Assembly (NCBI GenBank): GCA_017481595.1
Contig: JAFUOY010000013.1
Location: 21,952 to 85,951 of the forward strand
From: Clostridia bacterium
GTDB taxonomy: Bacteria; Bacillota; Clostridia; Oscillospirales; CAG-272
Reading direction: 5' to 3'
Length of the DNA: 64,000 nucleotides
Shown piece by piece: positions 28,171 to 36,799 of the stretch. Below the pieces are notes generated by a model. The model saw nothing but the letters and a program-made list of their open reading frames with translations, did not search any database and had not been told where the DNA came from. Numbering within the stretch: position 1 is the stretch's first letter; the number at the start of each line of letters is the position of its first letter. The position numbers and the translations under genes were made by a program.

Positions 28171-29010
28171 TTATATACCTAAAGTATTCTTAAGATACTC
28201 ACGGCTTACTCTTGCATCCTCAAAGGGATCGCCGTCGTACCAAGCGTCCTTTTCGTAAATTACGTACTCGATGTCGCTTTCCTTAACCGCGTCAAGAATG
28301 GGAGCAAAGTCCTGTACACCCTGACCGAGAGGCATAAACTTAAAGCCATTGTCCTCCTTGGAGGGCTTTTCAGCCTTTATTTCGTTGCCGTTTTCGTCAA
28401 TAAGCGCGTAAACGGGTCCGCCGCCCATCTGCTTAGCGTAGAAGTCCTTGAAGTGAACGATTCCGCTTCTCTTAGCGTATTTGTTTACGTATTTAACAGG
28501 GTCCTCACCGCCATATTTTACCCAACAAAGGTCAAGCTCTGTCATAAGAGCGGGAATGTCGGAGTAAAGACGGTCAATAATATACTCGCCGTTTACCGTT
28601 TCATACTCGAAATCATGGTTGTGATAGCAAAGAGCGATTCCGTTGTCGGCAAGAAGCTTCTGTACCTTTCTCATATTGGTAAGGAACTCCTGATATCTTG
28701 CCTCGTCGTGGAATACTGCCTTGTCCATCCACGGAACAGCGCTGTACTTGATGCCGAGAGTTTTTACAAACTTTATAAAGTCCTCAGCTCCGTCGGAAAG
28801 ATATGGATCAAGGCTCTGATGCATTGAAACCGCCTTAAGCTCGTATTTATCAAGAATGGACTTTATTTCCTCTGCGCTCTTGTCATAGAAGCCTGCAAAC
28901 TCAACGTAATCGTAGCCCATTTCCTTAACTCTTTTAAGAGTCGCGTCCATGTCCTTTGCAAGCTCGTCACGGAGAGAATAAAGCTGAATACCTACTTTCA
29001 AATCCTTCAT
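28171..29010 (-). CDS. Sugar phosphate isomerase/epimerase (xylose isomerase-like TIM barrel)
   Basis: A 279-residue AP-endonuclease-2-type TIM barrel. Family signs are GIQLYSLRDEL at the start, YDYVEFAGFYD, LCYHNHDFEYE (His and Glu metal ligands), MTELDLCWVKYGGEDPVKYV and GIVHFKDFY. These enzymes epimerise or dehydrate sugars and inositols with a divalent metal. It starts 1 bp after the Gfo/Idh gene, so the pair probably acts in one sugar or inositol pathway. Confidence 0.9.
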   Translation of the reverse strand: MKDLKVGIQLYSLRDELAKDMDATLKRVKEMGYDYVEFAGFYDKSAEEIKSILDKYELKAVSMHQSLDPYLSDGAEDFIKFVKTLGIKYSAVPWMDKAVFHDEARYQEFLTNMRKVQKLLADNGIALCYHNHDFEYETVNGEYIIDRLYSDIPALMTELDLCWVKYGGEDPVKYVNKYAKRSGIVHFKDFYAKQMGGGPVYALIDENGNEIKAEKPSKEDNGFKFMPLGQGVQDFAPILDAVKESDIEYVIYEKDAWYDGDPFEDARVSREYLKNTLGI

Positions 29011-29011
29011 A

Positions 29012-30175
29012 TTACACCTCGGGAATATCTATTGTAAGCTCCTTGCCGCACTTAGCGGAGTTTACAATACCGTCGATAATAGCCTGGTTGATGATGATCT
29101 GCTCTGTGGGAACAGGGGACTTGCCGCCTGTGATAATAGCGTCAAGGAAGGAACGAACCTTCAAATAGAAGCAATCTCCGTCGGGAAGCAAGGGAATTTC
29201 TGTGCATACCTGGGAGCCTGCCATTTCGCTATACACCTTCATAGGACCGCCAACTGAACCGTTCCAGCACTCTGTGGAGGGGATACGGAGGGAAGCCTTC
29301 TTACCCATAATGATGGTGTCACCGGGGGTGTCAAGGTTCATAGCCCAAGCGATACGGAAGTCGAGAATGATTCCGCCCTCAAGACGGATAAAGCCTGCCG
29401 CAAAGTCCTCAACCTCGAACTTTTCTGCATATTCGGGATGCCAAGGATAGTTTTTGGGGTCTACACCAAAGAAATTGGATGTATAGCCTGTAACTGTAAG
29501 GGGCTTGGGATAGCCGATCGCGTTAAGAACCATATCAAGGGAGTAGCATCCGATATCACCCATAGCGCCGATACCTGCGGTCTGATCCTCAATAAAGGAT
29601 GTGCCGAAGGGTGTGGGAATACCGCGTCTGCGTCCGCCGCCTGTCTGGATGTAGTAGATCTCACCGAGAACGCCTGACTCAACGATCTCCTTAACCTTCT
29701 TCATGTTGGGATTCATTCTGGGCTGGAATCCGATGGAAAGGATCTTACCGCTTTCCTTTTCAGCCTTACGCATTTCAACCGCTTCCTCAAGTGTTACGCA
29801 CATGGGCTTTTCACAAAGAACGTGAACGCCGTGCTTAAGCGCGTAAATGGAGCATTCTGCGTGTGTTCTGTTGTATGTACATACGGAAACCGCGTCAAGA
29901 TCGGGCTCAGCGTCAATAAGCTCCTTGTGAGAAAGGTAGCATCTTGCGTCTGTAAGCTCCCATTTCTCAGCAAACTTTTCTGCCTTACCGGGAATAAGGT
30001 CTGCAAGGGCAACGACCTCAACGTCCTCCATCATTTTATACTTCTGTGCGTGCGCGTCAGCGATCCAGCCTGTACCGATAATACCAACCTTAAGCTTTCT
30101 GTCTGATTTCGCATTTTCCTGTGTAGGGGCATTCTTGAATTCATCAAGTATGCTCTGAGTATCCTTTTTACTCAT
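29012..30175 (-). CDS. Gfo/Idh/MocA family oxidoreductase
   Basis: A 387-residue NAD(P)-dependent sugar or inositol dehydrogenase. The ATG at 30175 (after CGGAGGATACCTATT) was chosen over a longer frame. The Rossmann motif GIIGTGWIADAHAQ is near residue 33, EKPMCVTLEEA carries the conserved catalytic Lys of the EKP motif, and DIGCYSLDMVLNAIGYP supplies the later Asp/His-type motif (Asp, with Cys-Tyr here). It precedes the TIM-barrel isomerase in a two-gene operon. Confidence 0.92.
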   Translation of the reverse strand: MSKKDTQSILDEFKNAPTQENAKSDRKLKVGIIGTGWIADAHAQKYKMMEDVEVVALADLIPGKAEKFAEKWELTDARCYLSHKELIDAEPDLDAVSVCTYNRTHAECSIYALKHGVHVLCEKPMCVTLEEAVEMRKAEKESGKILSIGFQPRMNPNMKKVKEIVESGVLGEIYYIQTGGGRRRGIPTPFGTSFIEDQTAGIGAMGDIGCYSLDMVLNAIGYPKPLTVTGYTSNFFGVDPKNYPWHPEYAEKFEVEDFAAGFIRLEGGIILDFRIAWAMNLDTPGDTIIMGKKASLRIPSTECWNGSVGGPMKVYSEMAGSQVCTEIPLLPDGDCFYLKVRSFLDAIITGGKSPVPTEQIIINQAIIDGIVNSAKCGKELTIDIPEV

Positions 30176-30262
30176 AATAGGTATCCTCCGTAAAAAATAT
30201 ATTGGATAAGTCAATTTTAACATTTATATTTCAATAATTCAATAGAATAAGTACAAAAAAAC

Positions 30263-30291
30263 TTTCACTACGTGAAAAAATGTGATATAAT
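30263..30291 (+). promoter_or_regulatory. Promoter with overlapping palindrome ahead of the DUF1295 operon
   Basis: TATAAT (30286-30291) lies 17 bp after TTTCAC. The -35 is the left arm of the palindrome TTTCAC-TAC-GTGAAA (30263-30277), which could be an operator. Confidence 0.5.
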
Positions 30292-30322
30292 TATTAAAAT
30301 AACGAATTTGTCGGAGGATTTT

Positions 30323-31183
30323 ATGAAAATAAAGGAGTCAAGAGCCTTAAGCTTTACAGTCGTTACCCTTGTCTACGCCCTTTGTGTGATCGTGGGAGTT
30401 GGACAGTACGGATATTTACCCTATTCCACCTTTGTTAATTTGCTTATTGCCGATACTGCGGCGACGGTTTGCTGCTTTATCTTCAGCCTTGTTTTTAAAA
30501 ATTCTTCGGTTTACGATCCTTATTGGAGCGTTGCCCCTATAGTGATCGTTATTGCCTTTGCAATAAGGGACGGTCTTACCGCCCTTGGCGTGCTTATGCT
30601 TATTGCCGTTTGCTTCTGGGGAGTGCGTCTTACCGCCAACTGGGCGTACACCTTTAAGGGCCTTTGCCATCAGGATTGGCGCTACACAATGCTTAAGGAA
30701 AAAACGGGCAAATTCTATCCCTTGATAAATTTTGTGGGAATACACTATGTACCCACCTTGGTTGTGTACGGATGTATGCTTCCCGTGGTGGCAGTTATAG
30801 AAAACAAGGCGCAGATCAATATTTTCAGCGTTATCTTCGTTTGTGTATCGCTTTTTGCCGCCATTTGGCAGGGGGTCAGCGATATTCAGATGCACAAATT
30901 CAGAAAAAACAAAAACGGTACATTTATCCGTAACGGATTTTGGAAGCATTCACGCCACCCCAATTATTTGGGTGAGATCCTTATGTGGTGGGGAATAGGA
31001 CTTTCCGCCCTTTGCGCAATGCCAAATCAATGGTATCTTATTTTTGGCGCTGTGGCAAATACGGCTTTGTTCCTCTTTGTCAGCATACCCATGGCGGACA
31101 AAAGGCAAAGCAGAAAGGAAGGCTTTGACCTTTACAAAAGGGAAACGAGAATGCTTCTTCCCATAAGGAGATTTAAAAAATGA
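30323..31183 (+). CDS. DUF1295 / steroid 5-alpha-reductase-like membrane protein
   Basis: A 286-residue protein, start at 30323 after CGGAGGATTTT. About seven hydrophobic segments are visible. The C-terminal motif FWKHSRHPNYLGEILMWWG is the signature of DUF1295 and isoprenylcysteine methyltransferase-like enzymes that use NADPH or SAM at the membrane. The substrate is unknown. Its stop overlaps the next start (ATGA), opening a run of eight closely spaced plus-strand genes. Confidence 0.88.
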   Translation: MKIKESRALSFTVVTLVYALCVIVGVGQYGYLPYSTFVNLLIADTAATVCCFIFSLVFKNSSVYDPYWSVAPIVIVIAFAIRDGLTALGVLMLIAVCFWGVRLTANWAYTFKGLCHQDWRYTMLKEKTGKFYPLINFVGIHYVPTLVVYGCMLPVVAVIENKAQINIFSVIFVCVSLFAAIWQGVSDIQMHKFRKNKNGTFIRNGFWKHSRHPNYLGEILMWWGIGLSALCAMPNQWYLIFGAVANTALFLFVSIPMADKRQSRKEGFDLYKRETRMLLPIRRFKK

Positions 31184-31650
31184 AAATAATGTTTGTCTGC
31201 CACGGCAACATATGCAGAAGCCCAATGGCGGAGTTTATAATGAAGCATCTTATAAAAGGTCGGGGGATGTGTGGCGATTTTACCGTTTGCTCCTCCGCTA
31301 CAAGCACGGAGGAAATATGGGGAGACAGAGGCAATCCTATGTATCCACCTGCAAAAAGAGAGCTTCGTGCTCGAGGTATTCCATTTACTGAAAGGGAGGC
31401 GGTGCAGCTTAAAAGCAGCGACATTTCAAAATACGATCTTTTTATCGGTATGGATAGCGCAAACATAAGAAATATGTACAGGATACTTGGCAAGGAAGCC
31501 GAGGGCAAGATCTTTAAGCTGCTTTCCTTTACGGGTAGCGACAGGGATGTAAGCGATCCTTGGTACAGTGACAGATTCGATATAGCCTACGAGGATATTT
31601 ATAAGGGCTGCTGCGCCCTGCTTGAAGCGATCTTAAATAAAAAGCAATAA
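31180..31650 (+). CDS. Low molecular weight protein tyrosine phosphatase
   Basis: A 156-residue cytosolic phosphatase. The P-loop FVCHGNICRSPMAE near residue 5 gives the C-x5-R-S active site, and the general-acid Asp is in VSDPWYSDRFD. Typical roles are regulation of polysaccharide synthesis or of arginine/tyrosine phosphorylation. It overlaps the DUF1295 stop by 4 bp. Confidence 0.93.
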   Translation: MKIMFVCHGNICRSPMAEFIMKHLIKGRGMCGDFTVCSSATSTEEIWGDRGNPMYPPAKRELRARGIPFTEREAVQLKSSDISKYDLFIGMDSANIRNMYRILGKEAEGKIFKLLSFTGSDRDVSDPWYSDRFDIAYEDIYKGCCALLEAILNKKQ

Positions 31651-31669
31651 AACTTATAGGAGGGTAAAA

Positions 31670-32602
31670 ATGAAGATAACAGTGCCGAGCTACTACAAAA
31701 AATTCAAATGTATAGGCTCAAAATGTAAGCATAACTGTTGTGTCGGTTGGGAGATAGATATTGATATAAACACCCTCGAAAAGTATAAAAAGGCAGAGGG
31801 CGTGTTTAAAAAACGGTTTGATGATTCCATTTCACATAATGGGGAGTGCGCCTCCTTTATTCTTGACAAGGATGAAAGATGTCCGTTTTTAAACAAGGAC
31901 AACCTTTGCGATATTATTATGGAATACGGAGAGTCCTATCTTTGTCAGATATGCGACGCCCACCCGAGATTTAAAAATTTCTTATCCGACAGGACGGAGA
32001 TAGGTATCGGGCTCTGTTGTGAGGAGGCGGCACGTATCATTTTGACGGATAATGAGGATTTTTCTCTTGAAATTGAAGAAAATTCCGACCCCTGTGGCAA
32101 AATTTCCCGCTATGAGCTTGAGATGATCACATACAGAAACTTACTTATTGATATTATAAAGCTCAGGAAATTTTCCTTGGATGAAAGGGTTGATAATGTG
32201 CTTGAATTAGCGTTCTTTCAAATGCCAACCTTTTCTCTTGGGGAGTGGTCAAAAAAGCTTTTAGAGCTTGAAATAATGAGCAAGGAGTGGGAAAAGCTTT
32301 TAATCGAAGCATCAAAATATAACGTACCATTAACGTACAAAGGCTACGAAAAGGAATTTGAAAAGCTGTTTAGCTACTTTATATATAGATATCTGGCAAA
32401 TGAAAAATATGAAGAAAAAGTAGATTATGTAGTAATATTTTCTGTGCTTTGCAGTCAAATTATAGCCACTCTGTGGTCGATTTTTGCAAAAAACGAGGAA
32501 GAAAGAATAGAAATTTGCCGCCTTTTTTCCCAGGAGATAGAATACTCAGAGGAGAATGTGGAGTCGATTATTGATATAATAGAGGAATATAATGAAGAAT
32601 AA
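31670..32602 (+). CDS. fliB: FliB-like lysine-N-methylase, iron-sulfur type
   Basis: A 310-residue protein with ATG after AGGAGGGTAAAA. The N-terminal cysteine cluster FKCIGSKCKHNCCVGWEIDID, then CPFLNKDNLCDI and YLCQICDAHPRF match FliB, which methylates flagellin lysines in Salmonella. No flagellar or flagellin gene is in the window, and many non-motile clostridia carry this gene, so its target may be another protein. It overlaps the ATPase gene by 11 bp. Confidence 0.85.
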   Translation: MKITVPSYYKKFKCIGSKCKHNCCVGWEIDIDINTLEKYKKAEGVFKKRFDDSISHNGECASFILDKDERCPFLNKDNLCDIIMEYGESYLCQICDAHPRFKNFLSDRTEIGIGLCCEEAARIILTDNEDFSLEIEENSDPCGKISRYELEMITYRNLLIDIIKLRKFSLDERVDNVLELAFFQMPTFSLGEWSKKLLELEIMSKEWEKLLIEASKYNVPLTYKGYEKEFEKLFSYFIYRYLANEKYEEKVDYVVIFSVLCSQIIATLWSIFAKNEEERIEICRLFSQEIEYSEENVESIIDIIEEYNEE

Positions 32603-33299
32603 TTTTTTAAGAGGATTTTACATAGAGTGGGATAGCATTGGTAAGGACTCCTTTGTAAACCGTATTCCTGCCCTAAAAGGTCTTGACAGGCTGAGCTTTG
32701 ATAAGCCCATAACCTTATTTTCTGGTGAGAACGGAAGCGGAAAATCCACCTTGCTTGAAGCCATAGCCACAGAATACGGCTTCAACCCCGAGGGCGGAAC
32801 GGTAAATTTTAATTTCAGCACCTATGATGCATCCTCCGATCTTGACAAGTCAATAGTCCTTACTAAGGGTGTAAGACGGGCAACGAGCGGATATTTCTTC
32901 CGCGCGGAAAGCTTTTTTAACGTGGCTACAAAGGCAAGGGAGTACGGCGGCGGATATACCAACCTCCACGAAATGTCCCACGGTGAGAGCTTTATGTCCT
33001 ATTTTGACTATTTTTCAAAGGAGGGACTATACCTTCTTGACGAGCCCGAGGCGGCGCTTTCACCCCAGAATCAGCTTAATATGTATGCAAAAATAGTAAA
33101 AATGGTGAAAGAGGGCTCTCAATTTATAATAGCCACCCATTCGCCCATACTTTTGGGGCTCCCAAATGCGCAGATATATAATTTTACAATGGACGGCGTT
33201 AAGGAAACGGAGTACGAAAAAACGGACAGCTACGTAATTACAAAAAGCTTTTTAAATAAGCGGGAAATGTTTTTAAAGGAGCTTTTTGATGAAATATAA
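32592..33299 (+). CDS. AAA/ABC-type small ATPase
   Basis: A 235-residue soluble ATPase. Walker A FSGENGSGKSTLLEA is near residue 43, a signature-like HGESF follows, and Walker B YLLDEPEAALSP with an H-loop in IIATHSPILLG. It has no transporter helices and belongs to the AAA_21-like stand-alone ATPases related to OLD/SMC heads. Its function is unknown. It overlaps the FliB gene and the sfsA start, consistent with one operon. Confidence 0.85.
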   Translation: MKNNFLRGFYIEWDSIGKDSFVNRIPALKGLDRLSFDKPITLFSGENGSGKSTLLEAIATEYGFNPEGGTVNFNFSTYDASSDLDKSIVLTKGVRRATSGYFFRAESFFNVATKAREYGGGYTNLHEMSHGESFMSYFDYFSKEGLYLLDEPEAALSPQNQLNMYAKIVKMVKEGSQFIIATHSPILLGLPNAQIYNFTMDGVKETEYEKTDSYVITKSFLNKREMFLKELFDEI

Positions 33300-33990
33300 A
33301 CGCGTTACAGAGGGCAGATTTATCTCCAGACCAAACAGATTTATCGCTTACGTGGAAATTGACGGAGCTACGGAAACCGTCCACGTAAAAAACACGGGCA
33401 GATGCCGTGAGCTTTTGATTGAGGGCTGCAGAGTGTATCTAAGCGTGTCCGACAATCCCTTAAGAAAAACGAAATACGACCTTATTGCCGTAGTAAAGGA
33501 AAGGGAGAACCTGCCTCCCCTGCTTATAAATATGGACTCCCAGATCCCAAACGACGTCTGCGGAGAGTGGCTTAAAAAGGGTCTGCTTTTTTCAAAGGAT
33601 GCCAAAATCAAAAGGGAATACACCTACAAAAGCTCCCGATTTGATTTCTACGTAGAGGACAAAGAGCGAAAAATATTTTTGGAGGTAAAGGGCTGTACCC
33701 TTGAAAATGAGGGAGTCGCATCCTTTCCCGACGCCCCGACCGAAAGGGGAGTAAAGCATATTAAGGAGCTTATCTCCGCCATAGAGGACGGATACGAAGC
33801 TTACGTTTTCTTTGTTGTGCAAATGCAGGGAATGAGCGTGATGCAACCAAACGATATTACCCACAAAGCCTTTGGAGACGCCTTAAGAGAAGCCCACAAA
33901 AGCGGAGTAAAAATACTTGCGTACGAGTGCGCGGTTTTTCCCGATGAAATAGTAATAGATAAAGAAATAAGAGTAAATTTAGACACGTAG
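33289..33990 (+). CDS. sfsA: SfsA family DNA/RNA nuclease
   Basis: A 233-residue protein whose ATG lies in the end of the ATPase gene, preceded by AAAGGAG. The family motifs VHVKNTGRCRELL (OB-like N-terminal part), FLEVKGCTL with the PD-(D/E)XK catalytic Glu and Lys, and SFPDAPTERGVKHIKEL are present. It was first described as sugar fermentation stimulation protein and is now regarded as a nuclease. It is the only annotated gene here ending in TAG, which shows that TAG can act as a stop. Confidence 0.93.
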   Translation: MKYKRVTEGRFISRPNRFIAYVEIDGATETVHVKNTGRCRELLIEGCRVYLSVSDNPLRKTKYDLIAVVKERENLPPLLINMDSQIPNDVCGEWLKKGLLFSKDAKIKREYTYKSSRFDFYVEDKERKIFLEVKGCTLENEGVASFPDAPTERGVKHIKELISAIEDGYEAYVFFVVQMQGMSVMQPNDITHKAFGDALREAHKSGVKILAYECAVFPDEIVIDKEIRVNLDT

Positions 33991-34001
33991 GAGGCTTTTT
34001 T

Positions 34002-34391
34002 GTGAAAACGGAGAGAGAATACGTAATTGAATACGCTAAGGGTCTGCCCCTTACCTCGGTGGACAATCCCTTCTCGGAGGATTTTGACACAACGGTGCTT
34101 CGCCATAGCGACACGGGAAAATGGTTTGGCATTATTATGAATATATCAAAACACAGAGTTGGGCTTGAGGGCGAGGGCAAGATCGACGTTATGAATTTAA
34201 AATGCAAGCCTGAGGAGACCTTTGAGGCAAGGGAAATGTGCGAAGCCATAGTCCCCGCCTACCATATGAACAAAAAGCATTGGATATCCCTTATTTTTAA
34301 CGGCACCATCCCAAAAGAGCTTATGGAAGCGCTTATTGACAACAGCTACGAGCTTACTAAAAAAGGCACAAAAAGTGTAAGAAAAAAGTAA
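34002..34391 (+). CDS. MmcQ/YjbR family DNA-binding-fold protein
   Basis: A 129-residue protein starting at GTG (34002) 7 bp after GGAGGC. It contains VDNPFSEDFDTTVLRHSDTGKWFG, NLKCKPEE and PAYHMNKKHWISLIF, the marks of the YjbR/CyaY-like fold. Function is uncertain. It lies within the same plus-strand run. Confidence 0.85.
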   Translation: MKTEREYVIEYAKGLPLTSVDNPFSEDFDTTVLRHSDTGKWFGIIMNISKHRVGLEGEGKIDVMNLKCKPEETFEAREMCEAIVPAYHMNKKHWISLIFNGTIPKELMEALIDNSYELTKKGTKSVRKK

Positions 34392-34442
34392 AAAACGGCA
34401 CTACGTGTCGATAAAAGAGAAAAATTATTAAGGAGAATAGCT

Positions 34443-35012
34443 ATGAGAAAGAATTTTGGCGCAAAGCCTATGGTATACCCTATGCCCGTTTACATTATTG
34501 CAACCTACGGTAAGGACGGCACTCCCGACGCTATGAATGCGGCTTGGGGAGGCATCAGCGAGGAAAATGAAATTACCATATGCGTAAGCGAGGACCACAA
34601 GACAACGGAAAATTTCCTTTATACGGGAGCCTTTACCGTAAGTATGGCAACGGCTGACTACGTTAAGGAATGTGACTACGTTGGTATCGTTTCCGCAAAT
34701 GACGTACCGAACAAGCTTGAAATCGCGGGCTTCCACGTTGAAAAGAGCGAATTTGTAAACGCGCCCATAATTAAGGAGCTTCCTATGTGCGTTGAATGTA
34801 AGGTAAAAAGCTACGATAAGGAAAGCTGCCGCCTTGTTGGTGAGATAGTAAATATCAGTATTGACGATTCCGTCCTTTCCGAAAACGGCAAGGTAGACGT
34901 AAAGAAGCTGAAGCCCATTACCTACGATAGCTCAAATCATAAGTATCTTGTCCTCGGCGACGTTGTGGGCAACGCCTTCTCCGACGGAAAAGCTATTAAA
35001 AACGCAAAATAA
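34443..35012 (+). CDS. Flavin reductase family / FMN-binding split-barrel protein
   Basis: A 189-residue flavoprotein of the flavoredoxin type. It shows PVYIIATYGKDGTPDAMNAAWGG, the FMN-contact stretch ICVSEDHKTTENFL and FTVSMATADYV. It probably transfers electrons in the anaerobic cytosol. Start is ATG after AAGGAGAATAGCT. Confidence 0.9.
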   Translation: MRKNFGAKPMVYPMPVYIIATYGKDGTPDAMNAAWGGISEENEITICVSEDHKTTENFLYTGAFTVSMATADYVKECDYVGIVSANDVPNKLEIAGFHVEKSEFVNAPIIKELPMCVECKVKSYDKESCRLVGEIVNISIDDSVLSENGKVDVKKLKPITYDSSNHKYLVLGDVVGNAFSDGKAIKNAK

Positions 35013-35051
35013 CAGACACGTCCTCGGTAAAATGAGGATTTTGGAGGGTAT

Positions 35052-35513
35052 ATGTTAAAGGAAGGAATGAAAACGCCCGATTTTTCCTTGTGCGACAAGG
35101 ACGGGCAGGAAATAAAATTAAGCGATCATCTTGGCAAAAGGGTAGTTTTGTATTTCTACCCAAAGGATAACACTCCCGGATGCACAAGACAGGCGTGCGC
35201 CTTTGCCTCAGCTTACGAGGATTTTAAAAGGCTGAACGTCACCGTTATAGGCATCAGTAAGGACAGCGTTGCCTCTCACGAAAAATTTGCAAGTAAATAT
35301 AATTTGCCCTTTATTCTTTTGTCCGACCCCGAAAGAAAAGCAATAGAGCCTTACGGAGTATGGCAGGAGAAAAAGCTCTACGGTAAAGCGTCTATGGGAG
35401 TTGTGCGCACCACCTTTATAATCGATGAAAACGGAATTATCGAAAAGGTAATGGAAAAGGTAAAGCCCGACACCAATGCCGCCGAAATTTTAGATTATAT
35501 CAGAACCAAATAA
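35052..35513 (+). CDS. bcp: Peroxiredoxin of the Bcp/PrxQ class
   Basis: A 153-residue thiol peroxidase. DNTPGCTRQACAF holds the peroxidatic Cys and, four residues on, the resolving Cys. The rest (VIGISKDSVASHEKFASKYNLPFILLSDP) is typical. It reduces peroxides using thioredoxin, a detoxification role in an anaerobe. It is the last gene of the run and is followed by a terminator. Confidence 0.93.
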   Translation: MLKEGMKTPDFSLCDKDGQEIKLSDHLGKRVVLYFYPKDNTPGCTRQACAFASAYEDFKRLNVTVIGISKDSVASHEKFASKYNLPFILLSDPERKAIEPYGVWQEKKLYGKASMGVVRTTFIIDENGIIEKVMEKVKPDTNAAEILDYIRTK

Positions 35514-35603
35514 AAACAACGGCTGACCGCAAAGCGTGATGTTCTTATCGGAGAAATAACGAATCAATTTACTTTAGCTAATACGCAGTAAACAAATAAT
35601 TAG

Positions 35604-35636
35604 CCCCGACAGATTTTTGAAGTCTGTCGGGGTTCT
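35604..35636 (+). terminator. Terminator after the peroxiredoxin gene
   Basis: CCCCGACAGA and TCTGTCGGGG with a loop TTTTTGAAG, then TTCTTCTTG. Confidence 0.8.
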
Positions 35637-35675
35637 TCTTGTTTTGTTCGACAAATTGGAATTTGTCTATCCTTT

Positions 35676-36128
35676 TTAGCCAATCGACTTTAAGCCGTCA
35701 TACAGTTCATTAAAACTTTTTCCTTTAGCACATCTACCATAGGATAAGCTTCTATTCTCACCAAATTCCAATAAAAAGCATTTTGTGAGTTCCTCAACCG
35801 TTACTTCCAGATTTTCAAAAAACTGCTGGTAGGCAAAATTGTATCCGTTTGTCCCTTCCTCAAAATTATTTACAATCAAAGATTCACATACTTGGTCTAA
35901 CGGATACATTTTAATATGCATCAATTCATGCACAATTACTTCTTCCATATTTTCTTGCTTTGGATTTGCCACATTAAGCATTAAAATCGCTTTTCTATCC
36001 GTTGGGTCAATTTTAAAATCTCCTGTTTTCTTCCACTTAGGGTCTTGAACAAGTTCCAGTTTTACATCCCATTGTGGTGTAAGTCTTAGTTTTTTGCACC
36101 ACTTGTCAAATAATCTTTCAAGTTCCAT
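35676..36128 (-). CDS. HExxH putative zinc metallopeptidase
   Basis: A 150-residue protein; the ATG at 36128 follows AAGGAGGATAAA. The zinc-binding pattern VIVHELMHIKMYPLD (HELMH) is clear, and a Glu-rich helix later (FFENLEVTVEELTK) may give the third ligand. It is similar in size to SprT/ImmA-like mini-proteases but cannot be assigned. It is AT-rich relative to its neighbours and surrounded by repeats, suggesting an accessory gene. Confidence 0.75.
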   Translation of the reverse strand: MELERLFDKWCKKLRLTPQWDVKLELVQDPKWKKTGDFKIDPTDRKAILMLNVANPKQENMEEVIVHELMHIKMYPLDQVCESLIVNNFEEGTNGYNFAYQQFFENLEVTVEELTKCFLLEFGENRSLSYGRCAKGKSFNELYDGLKSIG

Positions 36129-36293
36129 TTTATCCTCCTTGCCCCTTATTTCAACTATCATATACCTAATACAGATTTCTTTGTCAAATTCTTATTTATC
36201 GTTCTGTTTTATCGCCAGTTTCGCCTTTGTATTACAGCGTTGCAAGCAACGCGGGCTTCGGGCAAAGCCCATACCCCCATGACCGCCGCGTCT

Positions 36294-36435
36294 TGAGGCT
36301 CCCTCCGGGAGGGAGCTCCCGACGAAGTCGGGTGAGGGAGAGCGCGTTACAATAAAGTTAATTTAACCCCAAAGTCACGCAGGCTCCTTCCGTCACGGCT
36401 ACGCCGTGCCACCTCCCTCTCGGAGGGAGGCTTTT
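36294..36435. repeat. Dispersed hairpin repeat pair
   Basis: GGCTCCCTCC/GGGAGGGAGC with CCCGAC/GTCGGG (36294-36340), then GCTCCTTCCG, CACGGC/GCCGTG and CCTCCCTC/GAGGGAGG (36379-36434). They are in opposite orientation and belong to the GGATGAGG-type dispersed family. Confidence 0.6.
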
Positions 36436-36445
36436 CGTTGGTTCC

Positions 36446-36492
36446 ATTATAACACAAATCGGCAGAGAAAACAAGTTCTCTGCCGGATTTTT
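36446..36492 (-). promoter_or_regulatory. Hairpin-promoter unit upstream of the HExxH gene
   Basis: Minus-strand CGGCAGAGAA/TTCTCTGCCG hairpin followed by TATAAT (36446-36451), with TTGTTT 17 bp upstream inside the hairpin. It resembles the unit at 23982-24021. Dispersed repeats now lie between this promoter and the gene at 36128. Confidence 0.5.
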
Positions 36493-36551
36493 GGCGCCCG
36501 TAATTTCTCCGTTAAGAACAACAGAGAAAAAGGTCAGCCGTGTTTTACTTT

Positions 36552-36600
36552 CCAAGCCTTCTCTAGCGGAGAAGGTGTCACCAAAGGTGACGGATGAGGA
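36552..36600. repeat. GGATGAGG-type dispersed repeat
   Basis: CCTTCTC-TAGC-GGAGAAGG, then GTCACC/GGTGAC and GGATGAGGAG. Its counterpart at 36736-36783 has different stem sequences but equal layout. Confidence 0.7.
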
Positions 36601-36736
36601 GATCATATGTAAACCTTTACTTTAAATGGTTCAATATATCCTCACATACTACTTTGAAATTACGGTTAATATCGTGATTTGAATAACGCAAAACAGTTAT
36701 CCCCAAGCGACGCAGCTCGTAATCTCTTATTTCGTC
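36601..36736 (-). pseudogene. Duplicated 3' fragment of the DUF559 gene
   Basis: 36592-36736 and 36775-36919 align over 145 bp without gaps and with about 11 differences. The right copy is the 3' end of the intact DUF559 gene; the left is a coding remnant lacking its 5' part. With the repeat hairpins the unit is a tandem duplication of about 183 bp. Confidence 0.8.
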
Positions 36737-36783
36737 CAAGCCTTCTCCAACGGAGAAGGGGGACCACGAGTGGTGGATGAGGA
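36736..36783. repeat. GGATGAGG-type dispersed repeat between DUF559 copies
   Basis: CCTTCTCC-AACG-GAGAAGG, ACCAC/GTGGT and GGATGAGGAG. It marks the junction of the tandem duplication. Confidence 0.7.
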
Positions 36784-36799
36784 GATCATATATAAATCT

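Noticed and set aside
36294-36600. Insertion sequence remnant
   Set aside because: Only hairpin repeats were seen; no transposase fragment could be read in any frame.
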